From Falsiroseomonas sp. (GTDB lineage: Bacteria > Pseudomonadota > Alphaproteobacteria > Acetobacterales > Acetobacteraceae), in the NCBI RefSeq assembly GCF_030695085.1, contig NZ_JAUYTS010000147.1:1-45158 (forward strand): a DNA stretch of 45,158 nt, written 5' to 3'. Each line of letters begins with the position of its first letter. Within the stretch, counting starts at the first letter, position 1. Under the pieces are notes generated by a model that saw only the letters and a program-made list of their open reading frames with translations, searched no databases and had not been told where the DNA came from. Made by a program: the position numbers and the translations under genes. Positions 24,882-33,591 of this stretch are shown here, piece by piece.

Positions 24882-25655
24882 ATGTCCGCCGCGCCCCAGC
24901 CTTCCGCCTCGCGCCTCGAACCCTTCCGCCTGCGGGGGGCGAATTTCAATCTGCTGGTGATGCGGCTGCTGGATCATCGGGTGGAGGCCCTGGTGCCGGC
25001 GCTGGGCGACCAGTTCCGCCGTGCCCCTGGCTTCCTGCGCTTCGCCCCCGTGGTGATCGGGCTGGACGACATTCCCGCACGGCCGGAGGAGGTGGATTTC
25101 GCCGCCCTGGTGCAGGGGCTGCGCGCCATCGAGATCGTGCCGATCGGCACCACCGGCGGCACGCATGAGATGCGGATCGCCGCCCAGGGCGCCGGCCTGC
25201 CGCCGCTGCGCCAGGCCGGTGGCGCGCGGGAGGAAGACCTGCCGATGGCGCCCCCCGGCGCGCCCATGCCCCCGCCGCCCCCCGCCCCGCCGCAAACCGC
25301 GCCACCCGCCGAGGCCCCCGCGCTGCGCGCCGCCATGGTGGTGGACCAGCCGGTGCGCGCCGGCCAGCGCATCTGGGCGCAGGGCACCGACCTGATCATC
25401 GTCGGCACGGTGAATCGCGGGGCGGAAGTGATCGCGGATGGCAACATCCACGTCTATGGCCGCCTGCTCGGCCGCGCCATCGCCGGCGGCCAGGACAATG
25501 CGGAAGCGCGGGTCTTCGCGCTGAATTTCGACCCGGAACTCGTCTCCATCGCCGGCTATTACGCGGTGCGGGAAGGGCTGGGGGAGGCACCGATCGGCAA
25601 GACCGTGCAGGCGCGGCTGGTCGGCGAGCATATGCGGTTCGACCCCGTCGGCTGA
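24882..25655 (+). CDS. minC: Septum-site inhibitor MinC
   Basis: A 257-residue MinC. The N-terminal FtsZ-inhibiting domain spans about residues 10-105 (FRLRGANFNLLVMRLLDHR, FLRFAPVVIGLDDIP). A long Pro/Ala linker (about 115-150) contains a run of Pro in MPPPPPAPP. The C-terminal beta-helix, which binds MinD and self-assembles, has the family signature VRAGQRIWAQGTDLIIVGTV, then RGAEVIADGNIHVYGRLLGR and GQDNAEARVFALNFDPELVSIAG. MinC blocks FtsZ rings away from mid-cell. The ATG at 24882 matches the expected start; earlier in-frame codons from 24780 are not conserved in character. It heads minCDE. Confidence 0.93.
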   Translation: MSAAPQPSASRLEPFRLRGANFNLLVMRLLDHRVEALVPALGDQFRRAPGFLRFAPVVIGLDDIPARPEEVDFAALVQGLRAIEIVPIGTTGGTHEMRIAAQGAGLPPLRQAGGAREEDLPMAPPGAPMPPPPPAPPQTAPPAEAPALRAAMVVDQPVRAGQRIWAQGTDLIIVGTVNRGAEVIADGNIHVYGRLLGRAIAGGQDNAEARVFALNFDPELVSIAGYYAVREGLGEAPIGKTVQARLVGEHMRFDPVG

Positions 25656-25663
25656 AAGCCGAC
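25647..25663 (+). terminator. Hairpin at the minC stop codon
   Basis: GTCGGCT and AGCCGAC (7-bp perfect stem, GAA loop) include the minC stop codon and are followed by CGGGTTTGTT. It is a modest terminator-like structure in the 97-base gap before minD and could reduce read-through so that MinC and MinDE are made at different levels. Confidence 0.4.
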
Positions 25664-25752
25664 CGGGTTTGTTCCCTGGCGGCTGAAGCTGCCGAGGTTC
25701 TTTTGGAATGGTTGCGGCGCGCCCCACGGGGTCGCGGTTGATGGGGGTCAGC

Positions 25753-26571
25753 ATGGCGGAAATCATCGTGGTCACGTCGGGCAAGGGGGGGGTCGGCAAG
25801 ACGACATCGTCCGCCGCCATCGCCACCGGCCTGGCGCAGCGTGGCAAGAAGACCGTGGTCATCGATTTCGATGTCGGGCTGCGCAACCTCGACCTGATCA
25901 TGGGCGTCGAGCGGCGCGTGGTGTTCGACATCGTCAACGTCATCAGCGGCGAGGCGCGGTTGAACCAGGCGCTGATCCGCGACAAGCGCGTCGACACACT
26001 CTCGATCCTGCCGGCCAGCCAGACGCGGGACAAGGACGCGCTGACCAAGGAAGGCGTCGGCAAGATCATCGAGGAACTCTCGAAGGATCACGACTTCATC
26101 GTCTGCGACAGCCCGGCGGGTATCGAGAAGGGCGCGCTGCTGGCGCTGTACTTCGCCGATCAGGCGATCATCGTGACGAACCCGGAGGTCTCCTCCGTCC
26201 GCGACAGCGACCGCATCCTGGGCGTGCTGCAATCCAAGTCGAAGCGGGCGGAAGACAAGCGCGAGCCGGTGCGCGAGCATCTGCTGGTGACGCGCTACGA
26301 TCCGAACCGCGTCGAGAAGGGGGAAATGCTGAAGCTGGAGGATATCCGGGAAATCCTGGCCATCCCGCTGCTCGGCGTAATCCCGGAAAGCGAAAGCGTG
26401 CTGAAGGCGTCCAACACCGGCAATCCGGTGATCATGGACCAGGAAAGCGCCGCCGGTCAGGCCTACAAGGATGCAGTCGGGCGCTTCCTGGGCGACAAGA
26501 TCGAGCATCGCTTCCTGGAGCCGGCCAAGAAGGGCCTGTTTTCACGTCTGTTCGGGGGGAGGGCGGCATGA
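25753..26571 (+). CDS. minD: Septum-site ATPase MinD
   Basis: A 272-residue ParA/MinD ATPase. The deviant Walker A motif is SGKGGVGKTTSSAAIATGLA, with the signature Lys. Other marks are VVIDFDVGLRNLDLIMG, CDSPAGIEKGALLALYFAD and IIVTNPEVSSVRDSDRI. The C-terminus ends in a basic amphipathic helix (FLEPAKKGLFSRLFGG), the membrane-targeting sequence. With ATP it dimerises on the membrane, recruits MinC and is released by MinE. The ATG at 25753 has a GGGGG run 6-10 bases upstream; in-frame earlier codons from 25708 are unlikely. It overlaps minE by ATGA. Confidence 0.97.
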   Translation: MAEIIVVTSGKGGVGKTTSSAAIATGLAQRGKKTVVIDFDVGLRNLDLIMGVERRVVFDIVNVISGEARLNQALIRDKRVDTLSILPASQTRDKDALTKEGVGKIIEELSKDHDFIVCDSPAGIEKGALLALYFADQAIIVTNPEVSSVRDSDRILGVLQSKSKRAEDKREPVREHLLVTRYDPNRVEKGEMLKLEDIREILAIPLLGVIPESESVLKASNTGNPVIMDQESAAGQAYKDAVGRFLGDKIEHRFLEPAKKGLFSRLFGGRAA

Positions 26572-26864
26572 GCTGGCTCGCTGATCTCTTCAAGGGCCGC
26601 AAGCCCGAGCCGCCGCAAAGCGCCAGCAACGCCAAGGAACGGCTCCAGATCGTCCTGGCGCATGAGCGCATCGGGCGGACGCGGGAGGATTTCCTGCCGA
26701 AGCTGCAGATGGAGATCGTGGCGGTGGTGGCGCGCTATGTCGCCATCGATCCGGGCCGGGTGAATGTCTCGCTGGATCGGGGCGGGGACATGTCCACGCT
26801 CGCCATCGAGATCGATCTGCCCGGCCCGCCCGCCACCGCCAACCGGCGCGCCGCGGCGGGCTAG
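26568..26864 (+). CDS. minE: Topological specificity factor MinE
   Basis: A 98-residue MinE. The N-terminal amphipathic segment is MSWLADLFKGRKPEPPQ; the MinD-contact helix is KERLQIVLAHERIGR; the beta-rich topological domain follows with LPKLQMEIVAVVARYVAID and ALEIDLPGP-type end. It stimulates MinD ATPase and drives pole-to-pole oscillation. It is coupled to minD and its stop overlaps that of the convergent glycosyltransferase gene by two bases. Confidence 0.96.
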   Translation: MSWLADLFKGRKPEPPQSASNAKERLQIVLAHERIGRTREDFLPKLQMEIVAVVARYVAIDPGRVNVSLDRGGDMSTLAIEIDLPGPPATANRRAAAG

Positions 26865-28108
26865 AGGATCGCGCGGCGCAGGATGCGGATGGCCTCGGCC
26901 ACGCCATCCTCGCCCGCCATCTGCGCCGCGAGGCGACCGGCCGCTTCCCGCATTGCCGGGTCGCTGACCGCCTGGCGCATGGCGGCCGCCAGGGCCTCGG
27001 CAGTGAGCGCACGCTGGTGGATCGGCGCCGGTCCCACACCCAGCGCCTGCACCCGCCGGCCCCAGAAGGGCTGGTCACCGAAGAAGGGGCACACGACGGT
27101 GGGGCAGCCGGCGCGCAGCCCGGCATCCGTGGTGCCCGCGCCGCCATGATGCACCACCGCCGCCATGCGCGGGAACAGCCAGCCATGCGGCGCGCCCTGG
27201 ATCACATGCAGTCCCGGCCGTGGCGAATCGAGCGCCAGCCCGCCCCAGCCGGTTGAGATCACGCCGCGCTGCCCGGCCAGCGCCAGCGCCTCCGCCACCA
27301 GCCGACCCATCCGCGCGGCGTCTTCCGTCGGCAGGCTGCCGAAGCCCACATGCACCGGCGGCGGCCCGGCGGCCAGGAAGGCGGCCAGGGCCGGTGGCGG
27401 GGTCCAATCCTGCGGCGTCGGCAGCACCCAGGGGCCGGTCACATGGGTGCGCGCATCCCAATCCGCGGGCCGCATCACCAGCACCGGGCTGTAGGCGTGC
27501 AGCCGCCCGGCCGCCGCCGCGCCGCGCCCGGCGGGTGGCAGGCCCAGCACCTTCTGCCGCCAATCGCGCAGCGGCTGCCGGGCGATACGCTCCGCCGCCC
27601 GCAGCATCAGCGCATGGCTCGCCCAGTTCAACGGGCCGAGTTCGGCGAAGGGCAGCAGCGGGGAAGGGAAGGCAGCCGTGGGTGCCAGCGCCGGCAGTGG
27701 CAGCGCCACAAAGCCCGGGATGCCGAGGCGTTCCGCGATATGCGGCCCGCCCAGCGCCTTCGGGTGCCAGACCAGCAGCGCGGCCCCCTGCGCCGCCGCC
27801 CACTGCGCGTCCAGCAGCCGGCGGAACATCGGCCCGCGCCCACGCATCAGGCGCAGCGCCGCCCACAGCCTGTGCCGGCCGGAAATCGCCGCCTGGCCTT
27901 CCGGCGTATCGATCAGCGCCAGCATCTCGCCCGGCAGCGGCGCGAAGGCCACGCCCGCCTGCTCCACCTCCGCCTGGAAGCGGGGCGCGGTGGCCAGGCG
28001 CACGGCGAAGCCTGCCGCTTGCAGGCCGCGGGCGAGCGCCAGGAAGGGCTGCACATCGCCGCGCGTGCCCAGCGTCTGCAATACGATCAACCTGTCTTCC
28101 CCGCGCAT
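26861..28108 (-). CDS. GT1-type glycosyltransferase (UDP-glucosyl/rhamnosyl transferase-like)
   Basis: A 415-residue GT-B fold enzyme. The N-terminal domain opens [20 protein letters not shown], the GxRGDVxP motif of sterol and macrolide glucosyltransferases. The nucleotide-sugar domain has [16 protein letters not shown], then [20 protein letters not shown] and [17 protein letters not shown] with the downstream [13 protein letters not shown]. It probably glycosylates a lipid, sterol-like or carotenoid acceptor. The ATG at 28108 is chosen because the family starts right before the RGDVQP strand; an in-frame start at 28156 would add 16 residues. It is divergent from the luciferase-like gene, with 57 bases between. 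Confidence 0.9.
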   Translation of the reverse strand: MRGEDRLIVLQTLGTRGDVQPFLALARGLQAAGFAVRLATAPRFQAEVEQAGVAFAPLPGEMLALIDTPEGQAAISGRHRLWAALRLMRGRGPMFRRLLDAQWAAAQGAALLVWHPKALGGPHIAERLGIPGFVALPLPALAPTAAFPSPLLPFAELGPLNWASHALMLRAAERIARQPLRDWRQKVLGLPPAGRGAAAAGRLHAYSPVLVMRPADWDARTHVTGPWVLPTPQDWTPPPALAAFLAAGPPPVHVGFGSLPTEDAARMGRLVAEALALAGQRGVISTGWGGLALDSPRPGLHVIQGAPHGWLFPRMAAVVHHGGAGTTDAGLRAGCPTVVCPFFGDQPFWGRRVQALGVGPAPIHQRALTAEALAAAMRQAVSDPAMREAAGRLAAQMAGEDGVAEAIRILRRAIL

Positions 28109-28165
28109 GGCACATCCTCGCGCGCCAGGGTTTTGCCGCCCAGGGCCGATGCCCATATCCGGCGC

Positions 28166-29167
28166 ATGATCACCCTATCCGTCCTCGACCTCTCGCCCAT
28201 CCCCGAAGGCAGTGATGCCGGGCAGGCGCTCCGCAACTCCGCCGATCTGGCGCGGCATGCGGAGCAGCTTGGCTACAACCGCTTCTGGATGGCCGAGCAT
28301 CACAACATGCCGGGCATCGCGAGTGCGGCGACGGCGGTGGCACTGGCGCATGTCGCGCATGGCACCAGCCGCATCCGCATCGGTGCCGGCGGCGTGATGC
28401 TGCCGAACCACGCGCCGCTGCTGGTGGCGGAGCAGTTCGGCACGCTGGCCGCGCTGCATCCCGGCCGCATCGACCTCGGCCTTGGCCGCGCCCCGGGCAC
28501 GGATGGCCATGCCGCGCAGGCGATGCGCCGCAACCTGCATGCGGATGTGGACTACTTCCCGCGCGACGTGATGGAGCTGCTGGCCTATTTCGAGCCCGTC
28601 CAGCCGGGCCAGGCGGTGCAGGCGGTGCCCGGCGCCGGGTTGGCGGTGGAGGCCTGGATCCTTGGTTCCTCGACCTATGGCGCGCAATTGGCGGCGATGA
28701 TGGGGCTGCCCTACGCCTTCGCGTCGCATTTCGCGCCGACGCAGATGCGCGATGCGGTGGAGATCTACCGCGCCCGCTTCCGGCCCTCCGCCCGTTTGGC
28801 GGCGCCGCATGTGATGCTGGGCGTCAACGTCGTGGCGGCGGCGACCGATGCGGAGGCGCGCTTCCTGTACACCTCCCTGCAACAGGCCTTCGTGAACCTG
28901 CGGACCGGCCGCGCCGGCAAGCTGCCCGCGCCGATGGAGGGTTTCGCGGAACGGTTGGACCCGCGGGCGCAGGCGATGCTGGACAATGCGCTGTCCTGTT
29001 CCATCGTCGGCGGGCCGGAGACGGTGCGCCGGGGCCTCGCGGATTTCGTCGCCCGCACCGGCGCGGATGAGCTGATGGTGACGGCCCAGATCCACGACCA
29101 TGCCGCGCGGCTGCGCTCCTTCGGCATCCTGGCGGAGGCGCGTGCGGCGGCGCCCGTTGCTGCCTGA
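28166..29167 (+). CDS. Luciferase-like flavin-dependent oxidoreductase (MsnO8-like)
   Basis: A 333-residue TIM-barrel oxidoreductase of the luciferase family. It opens [20 protein letters not shown] and has [20 protein letters not shown], then [43 protein letters not shown] and the later [21 protein letters not shown] cofactor-face segment, all typical of the MsnO8/YhbW group. It uses reduced flavin; the substrate is unknown. An open frame continues far upstream, but the sequence before 28166 is antisense to the glycosyltransferase gene and is not part of the protein. Confidence 0.92.
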   Translation: MITLSVLDLSPIPEGSDAGQALRNSADLARHAEQLGYNRFWMAEHHNMPGIASAATAVALAHVAHGTSRIRIGAGGVMLPNHAPLLVAEQFGTLAALHPGRIDLGLGRAPGTDGHAAQAMRRNLHADVDYFPRDVMELLAYFEPVQPGQAVQAVPGAGLAVEAWILGSSTYGAQLAAMMGLPYAFASHFAPTQMRDAVEIYRARFRPSARLAAPHVMLGVNVVAAATDAEARFLYTSLQQAFVNLRTGRAGKLPAPMEGFAERLDPRAQAMLDNALSCSIVGGPETVRRGLADFVARTGADELMVTAQIHDHAARLRSFGILAEARAAAPVAA

Positions 29168-29215
29168 CGGGTTGATGCGCCGGGACGGCGGCGGGTCTGT
29201 CCGATACGCGTGAGA

Positions 29216-29239
29216 GGCGGCGCAACGGCCCGCGCCGCC
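29216..29239. terminator. Hairpin between convergent genes
   Basis: GGCGGCGC and GCGCCGCC (8-bp perfect stem, 8-base loop) lie in the 85-base gap between the convergent luciferase-like and beta-helix genes. A strong GC stem without T-run; likely a bidirectional transcript end. Confidence 0.5.
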
Positions 29240-29252
29240 CCGGCCCCAAGGG

Positions 29253-31283
29253 TCAGACGAAGAGGAAGTCACCCGCTGTCGGGTCTGCCCTCTGGGTGCC
29301 CTGCAGCGCGTTCATCATATCCGCATCGGCCATGACACTGGCATCGCTATCGGCCCAGGCTTGGACCAGCGCCACGCCTTCACCGTCCAGCTGCCCGTTT
29401 TCCGACTGTATGACGGCGTTCCACTCCGCCTGGCTGAAGCGCGTGTCGTCTCCGGTGCTGACCGGGGGCGTGGCATCCACCGGCGCTGGTGCAGACGCGG
29501 GCGCCGTTGCCGGTTCCGGCGGTGCGGGCCGCTCGGCCGCCGGCTGAGCCGCAGCCACCGTGAAGCTCGCGGTGCCGTTCGACATCAGGGCCTGCGACAG
29601 GCCCGTATCGACGCCGCCAATCTCGATGGCCTGGACATGGAGGTTCCGGTCGGTGGTGGCCGTCCCGCCCCAGGCATCATTGGTGAACCGGACGGAAACC
29701 TGGTGGGGCTGGCCGGCATCGACTCTGCCAAGCTCCACCACCTGCCCTCCCGTTGCGTGCGGCGCGGTGATGGCGCCGTTGAAGACCGTCTCGCTGTTCA
29801 GGATGACACCGGCAATGGGGTCACCCTGCCAGCTCTCCGCACCGAGCCTGATGGTCAATGGAACGCCGGCCGGGTCGGCATCCGGCGCTGGTGCGGGTTC
29901 CGGCGGTGCGGGCGGCTCGGCCGCCGGCTGAGCCGCAGCGACCGTGAAGCTCGCGGTGCCGTTCGACATCAGGCTGCGCGACGAACCTGTATCGACGCCG
30001 CCAATCTCGATGGCCTGGACATGGAGGTTCCGGTCGGTGGTGGCCGTCCCGCCCCAGGCATCATTGGTGAACTGGACGGAAACCTGGTGGGGCTGGCCGG
30101 CATCGACTCTGCCAAGTTCCACCACCTGCCCTCCCGTTGCGTGCGGCGCGGTGATGGCGCCGTTGAAGACCGTCTCGCTGTTCAGGATGACAACGGCAAT
30201 GGGGTCACCCTGCCAGCTCTCCGCACCGAGCCTGATGGTCAGTGGAACGCCGGCCGGATCGGCATCCGGCGCGGGTGCGGGTTCCGGCGCCGGGCTGGGT
30301 TCCGGCGCAGGGGCCGGTTCCGGCGCGGGGGTGGGCTGCGATGCCGGGGGCGGGGCCACGATGACGGCCCAAGGCGAGGCGGTATCCACGCCGGGATCGT
30401 ATGTCAGCGTGATCATATCGGTGATGGTCATGGGGCCGGTGCCGTATTGCGACGGCGAAAGCCCGTTGACACTGTTGGCCGTGAGCGTCGCGGTCGTCGA
30501 GGTCGCGTTCCACAGCAGCCTGGCGCTTGGCGAGGCCATGTCGTTCAGGAAGGTGTTGTTGCTGACCTCCAGGGTGGAGCCGCGGTGCACATTGCCCTCC
30601 ACGCCATAGGAGATCATCACCGGGTTGCCGGATTTCGCGCCTTGTTCGATGACGTTGCCCTTGATGACGGCGACGCCGCCATTGGGCAGGTCGATGCTGT
30701 AGCTGCCGGTGCCATCCGCGCCATCCACGATGCGGCTGTCGGTGATGGTGGTGGCCAAGGCACGGCTCTTGATCTGGTGGCCGACGGCCGCGTCGTGGAA
30801 GTAGCTGTCGGACACGGTCAGCCTGCCGATCTCGCCCACATAGAGATTGTGGGTGTAGCCGTCGCCGGCGCCGTTGCTGCTGAACTCCGAGTCACGGATC
30901 GTGATGCTGCCCGAGGGCGCCGGGTTGGCCAGCAGGCCGTTCTGGTTGTCGTGGAAATAGCTGTTGGTGATCGTGAGATCGCCGCCCTGGTAGCGGATGC
31001 CGGCGCCGTTGCCGTCCGGCACCGCGGCGCCGGAGAATTCGAAACGATCGATCGTGATGTCCGTGTTGGTGACCAGGATCCCCTTCCTGTTCCCGGGGGC
31101 CTCCGTGGCGACCATCTTCACCATGCCACCGACGCCCTGGAGCGTGATCTTGGTATCGATGGTCGCGAAGTCGTTGATGTAGGTGCCGGCGTCGACCGCC
31201 AGAACATCCCCATCACGCGACGCTGCCACTGCGGCAGAAATATTCGAGAACTGCTTGTCCTCACCTATAGTCAAAATCGCCAC
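29253..31283 (-). CDS. Probable type I-secreted beta-helix protein with duplicated carbohydrate-binding-like module
   Basis: A 676-residue protein without a signal peptide. The GTG at 31283 is preferred (AAGGA 7 bases upstream), giving MAILTIGEDKQFSNISAAVA; an ATG at 31322 is also in frame. Residues 1-300 form a right-handed parallel beta-helix (repeated LTITNSYFHDNQNG, ITIRDSEFSSNG, LTVSDSYFHDAAVG rungs), as in pectate-lyase-like enzymes. A Pro/Ala/Glu linker then leads to two near-identical modules of about 100 residues, each with LTIRLGAESWQGDPIA, FTNDAWGGTATTDRNLHVQA and IEIGGVDTG, which resemble Ca-dependent xylan-binding modules (CBM36/60 type). The C-terminus ends ADPTAGDFLFV, an acidic-then-hydrophobic tail like that of type I secretion substrates. 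No secretion genes are adjacent. Role in binding or cleaving extracellular polysaccharide is inferred. Confidence 0.82.
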   Translation of the reverse strand: MAILTIGEDKQFSNISAAVAASRDGDVLAVDAGTYINDFATIDTKITLQGVGGMVKMVATEAPGNRKGILVTNTDITIDRFEFSGAAVPDGNGAGIRYQGGDLTITNSYFHDNQNGLLANPAPSGSITIRDSEFSSNGAGDGYTHNLYVGEIGRLTVSDSYFHDAAVGHQIKSRALATTITDSRIVDGADGTGSYSIDLPNGGVAVIKGNVIEQGAKSGNPVMISYGVEGNVHRGSTLEVSNNTFLNDMASPSARLLWNATSTTATLTANSVNGLSPSQYGTGPMTITDMITLTYDPGVDTASPWAVIVAPPPASQPTPAPEPAPAPEPSPAPEPAPAPDADPAGVPLTIRLGAESWQGDPIAVVILNSETVFNGAITAPHATGGQVVELGRVDAGQPHQVSVQFTNDAWGGTATTDRNLHVQAIEIGGVDTGSSRSLMSNGTASFTVAAAQPAAEPPAPPEPAPAPDADPAGVPLTIRLGAESWQGDPIAGVILNSETVFNGAITAPHATGGQVVELGRVDAGQPHQVSVRFTNDAWGGTATTDRNLHVQAIEIGGVDTGLSQALMSNGTASFTVAAAQPAAERPAPPEPATAPASAPAPVDATPPVSTGDDTRFSQAEWNAVIQSENGQLDGEGVALVQAWADSDASVMADADMMNALQGTQRADPTAGDFLFV
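29512..30279. repeat. Two 384-bp tandem direct repeats
   Basis: Bases 29512-29895 and 29896-30279 are near-identical copies with a period of 384 bp (128 codons), encoding the duplicated module plus linker of the beta-helix protein. Only a scatter of substitutions separates them, so the duplication is recent or kept uniform by gene conversion. The repeat preserves frame, so copy number can change without breaking the protein. Confidence 0.93.
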
Positions 31284-31687
31284 TATAAATTCCTTACGAT
31301 ATTGGCGGTCCGCGACAATCAAAAATCATCGTGGCGTGGAGGAGTCAAGTTAGAGAAAAAATTGTTCGGTGTTCGTTCAGAAATTCAGGCAAACCAGAAC
31401 TGTATTAGATTATTCTACGCGCTGAATAGGTCCGGATTAACTTCCGACGAATGTGTTCATTCTATGTCGTGATTCGGCGCTGATATGGCGATGGCGGCGT
31501 GACTGCTGCCGCTTCGGATCTCGTCCGGCGAGGCTTGGGCCGGTCGTCCGCGGCGGCACTGGCCGTGCAGGCTCATCCCCGTTCCCGCAGGGCTCCGGGC
31601 TGCATCCTTTCGCATCCTCGCCCGTTACGCATTCGGCGCATCATGTGCCGTGATGAAGGGACCGGGGATGCGCTGCCGCGCTGTGAC
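31284..31687. promoter_or_regulatory. AT-rich intergenic region upstream of the beta-helix gene
   Basis: About 400 bases without a supported gene separate the divergent beta-helix and acyl-CoA dehydrogenase-like genes. Bases 31284-31470 are strikingly AT-rich for this genome (TTAGAGAAAAAATTGTTCGG, GTATTAGATTATTCTACG), while 31470-31687 returns to high GC. AT-rich islands before surface or secreted-protein genes often bind silencers such as MucR/Ros-type regulators; this is inference. I cannot fix a -10/-35 pair. Confidence 0.4.
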
Positions 31688-32824
31688 ATGAGAAGCCTGC
31701 ACCTTCGGCCTGAACCGATACGCCCCGACCCCACGACCGGGCTTCTCGCCGCGCTGCGCGAAGCGGCCGCCCATATCGCTGCGGAAGCGGCGACACTGGA
31801 TGTCGATGGCGCCTTCCCCGGGGCGGGTGTCGCCGCGCTGCGCGACATCGGCCTGCTGACCGCCCCCCTGCCGCGCGCCCTTGGCGGCGCAGGCCTTGGC
31901 ACCACGCCGGAAGGGGCCGCGCCGCTGGCCACCGCGCTGCGGCTGGTCGGCCGCGCCAGCCTGCCGCTGGGTCGGCTCTATGAGGGTCATGTGAACGCGC
32001 TGCGCCTGGTGCTGCGCCATGGCAGCCCTGCGCAGGCCGAGGCCGCGGCGCGGGATGCACGGCGAGGCTGCTTCTTCGGCGTCTGGAACACCGATGGCTT
32101 CAACGAGCCGCCCCTGGCCGTGGCGGACGGCGTGCTGCGCGGGCGAAAGATCCTGTGTTCCGGTGCCGGCCGGGTGGACCGTGCGCTGGTCACGGCACGG
32201 GACAGCGTCGCGGCGCCGCCGCAGATGCTGCTGGTTGATCTTGCGCCGGGGGAGCGGGCGGATCTGTCGCCCTGGACCGCGCAGGGCATGCGCGCCTCCG
32301 CCACCGGCGCCGTGGATTTCACCGGCCTGCCTGCCGTGCTGATCGGCCAGCAGGGCGATTACCTGCGCCAGCCGGATTTCTCCGGCGGCGCCTGGCGCTT
32401 CGCCGCCGTGCAATGCGGCGGGGTGGAAGCGGTGCTCGGCCTGCTCCGCGCGCATCTCAGCCACACCGGCCGAGGCGGTGACCCGCACCAGGCGGCGCGG
32501 CTCGGCCAGGCTGCGATGGCGGCGGAGACGGCGCGGCTCTGGGTGCACTCCGCCGCGCAACGCGCCGAAGCGGCGCTGCCGGAGGCGGACACCGTGGCCT
32601 ATGTGAACCTGGCACGGCTGGCGGTGGAGCGGACGGCGCTGGATGTGCTGGAACTGGCGCAGCGCTCCATCGGGTTGCAGGCCTTCATGCGCCCCAACCC
32701 CATCGAGCGCGTCGCCCGCGACCTCGCCACCTATCTGCGCCAGCCGGCGCCGGACCGGGCGCTGGTCGGCGCGGCGGCGCATGTGCTGGAGGCGGCGGCG
32801 GAGCCGGGTGACCTGTGGGGCTGA
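31688..32824 (+). CDS. Acyl-CoA dehydrogenase-like protein
   Basis: A 378-residue protein with the acyl-CoA dehydrogenase fold. N-terminal helices read LLAALREAAAHIAAEAATLD, then GVAALRDIGLLTAPLPRALG; the beta domain follows (GCFFGVWNTDGFNEPPLAVA, VLRGRKILCSGAGRVDRALV), and the C-terminal four-helix bundle ends PIERVARDLATYLRQPAPD. The usual YEGT-type catalytic Glu is not evident, and the flavin-binding motifs are weak, so activity on acyl-CoA is doubtful. Two starts are possible, 31688 and 31643; neither has a strong ribosome site. It overlaps the PIG-L gene by 10 bases and is the first gene of a tight three-gene operon. Confidence 0.78.
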   Translation: MRSLHLRPEPIRPDPTTGLLAALREAAAHIAAEAATLDVDGAFPGAGVAALRDIGLLTAPLPRALGGAGLGTTPEGAAPLATALRLVGRASLPLGRLYEGHVNALRLVLRHGSPAQAEAAARDARRGCFFGVWNTDGFNEPPLAVADGVLRGRKILCSGAGRVDRALVTARDSVAAPPQMLLVDLAPGERADLSPWTAQGMRASATGAVDFTGLPAVLIGQQGDYLRQPDFSGGAWRFAAVQCGGVEAVLGLLRAHLSHTGRGGDPHQAARLGQAAMAAETARLWVHSAAQRAEAALPEADTVAYVNLARLAVERTALDVLELAQRSIGLQAFMRPNPIERVARDLATYLRQPAPDRALVGAAAHVLEAAAEPGDLWG

Positions 32825-33591
32825 TCCCGGCCGGGGATTGGCTGCGCGCGGCGGAGCGCGACCTGCCCCGCGGCGCCGACCCCGCCGCGCTGCTCGGCCC
32901 GGATGGCGCGGCGCTGGTGCTGGCGCCGCATCCGGATGATGAGAGCGTCGGCTGCGGCGGGCTTCTCGCCGCCTGCGCCGCGGCGGGGCGGAGGGTGACG
33001 GTGGTGGTGGTCAGCGATGGCGCCGGGTCCCACCCCGGCTCCCGCACCTGGCCGCCCGTGCGCCTCGCGGAGCTGCGCCAGGCGGAGACGCGGGATGCGG
33101 TGGCGGCGCTGGGTCTGGATGCGGCGCGGGACCTGCATTTCCTGGGGCTGCCCGATCGCAGCGTGCCGCGCGAAGGTGCGGCCTTCGACGCGGCGCTGGC
33201 GCGGCTGCTGGATTTGGCGCCGCCGTCCTGCACCATCTTCGCCGCCTGGCAGCACGACCCGCATGCCGACCACGCCGCCAGCTTCGTCCTGGCTGCGGCG
33301 CTGCGGCAGCGCCTTGCGGCCCGGCTATTCGCCTACCCGGTCTGGGGCCTGGCCCATGCGCATCCCGTGCCCGGCTTCCCGCTGGCCCCGCCGCCTGAAT
33401 TGCCGGCGCCGCCGCGCGGCCATCGCCTGGATGTCTCGGCCTGGCTGCCCGCCAAGCGCCGCGCCATCGCCGCCCACCGGTCCCAGCTCGGCCAGGTGGT
33501 GCAGGACGATCCGGCTGGCTTCGTGCTGCCACAGGCGCTGCTGGACCTCGCCTGCCGGGCGGAGGAACTGTTCCTGGAGGATCCGGCATGA
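32815..33591 (+). CDS. PIG-L family deacetylase
   Basis: A 258-residue Zn-dependent N-acetylglucosaminyl deacetylase-like enzyme. The signature APHPDDESVGCGG (metal-binding His, two Asp) is near residue 40, and the third ligand is in WQHDPHADHAASF. Such enzymes remove N-acetyl groups from sugars or sugar conjugates (as in GlcNAc-PI, mycothiol and bacillithiol synthesis). The start is GTG at 32815, inside the end of the preceding gene, and the stop overlaps the methyltransferase start by ATGA. The coupling to a methyltransferase and a nearby glycosyltransferase points to modification of an aminosugar. Confidence 0.92.
   Translation: MGLIPAGDWLRAAERDLPRGADPAALLGPDGAALVLAPHPDDESVGCGGLLAACAAAGRRVTVVVVSDGAGSHPGSRTWPPVRLAELRQAETRDAVAALGLDAARDLHFLGLPDRSVPREGAAFDAALARLLDLAPPSCTIFAAWQHDPHADHAASFVLAAALRQRLAARLFAYPVWGLAHAHPVPGFPLAPPPELPAPPRGHRLDVSAWLPAKRRAIAAHRSQLGQVVQDDPAGFVLPQALLDLACRAEELFLEDPA

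Noticed and set aside
27350..28165. N-terminal extension of the luciferase-like protein
   Set aside because: The extra 272 codons are antisense to the glycosyltransferase gene, and the homologous protein starts at 28166.
29512..30279. Possible CRISPR-like repeat array
   Set aside because: There are only two copies, each 384 bp, contiguous and coding; no spacers exist.
29361..31472. A 703-codon open frame on the plus strand
   Set aside because: It is antisense to the beta-helix gene, has the composition of a shadow frame in repetitive high-GC DNA, and shows no family features.
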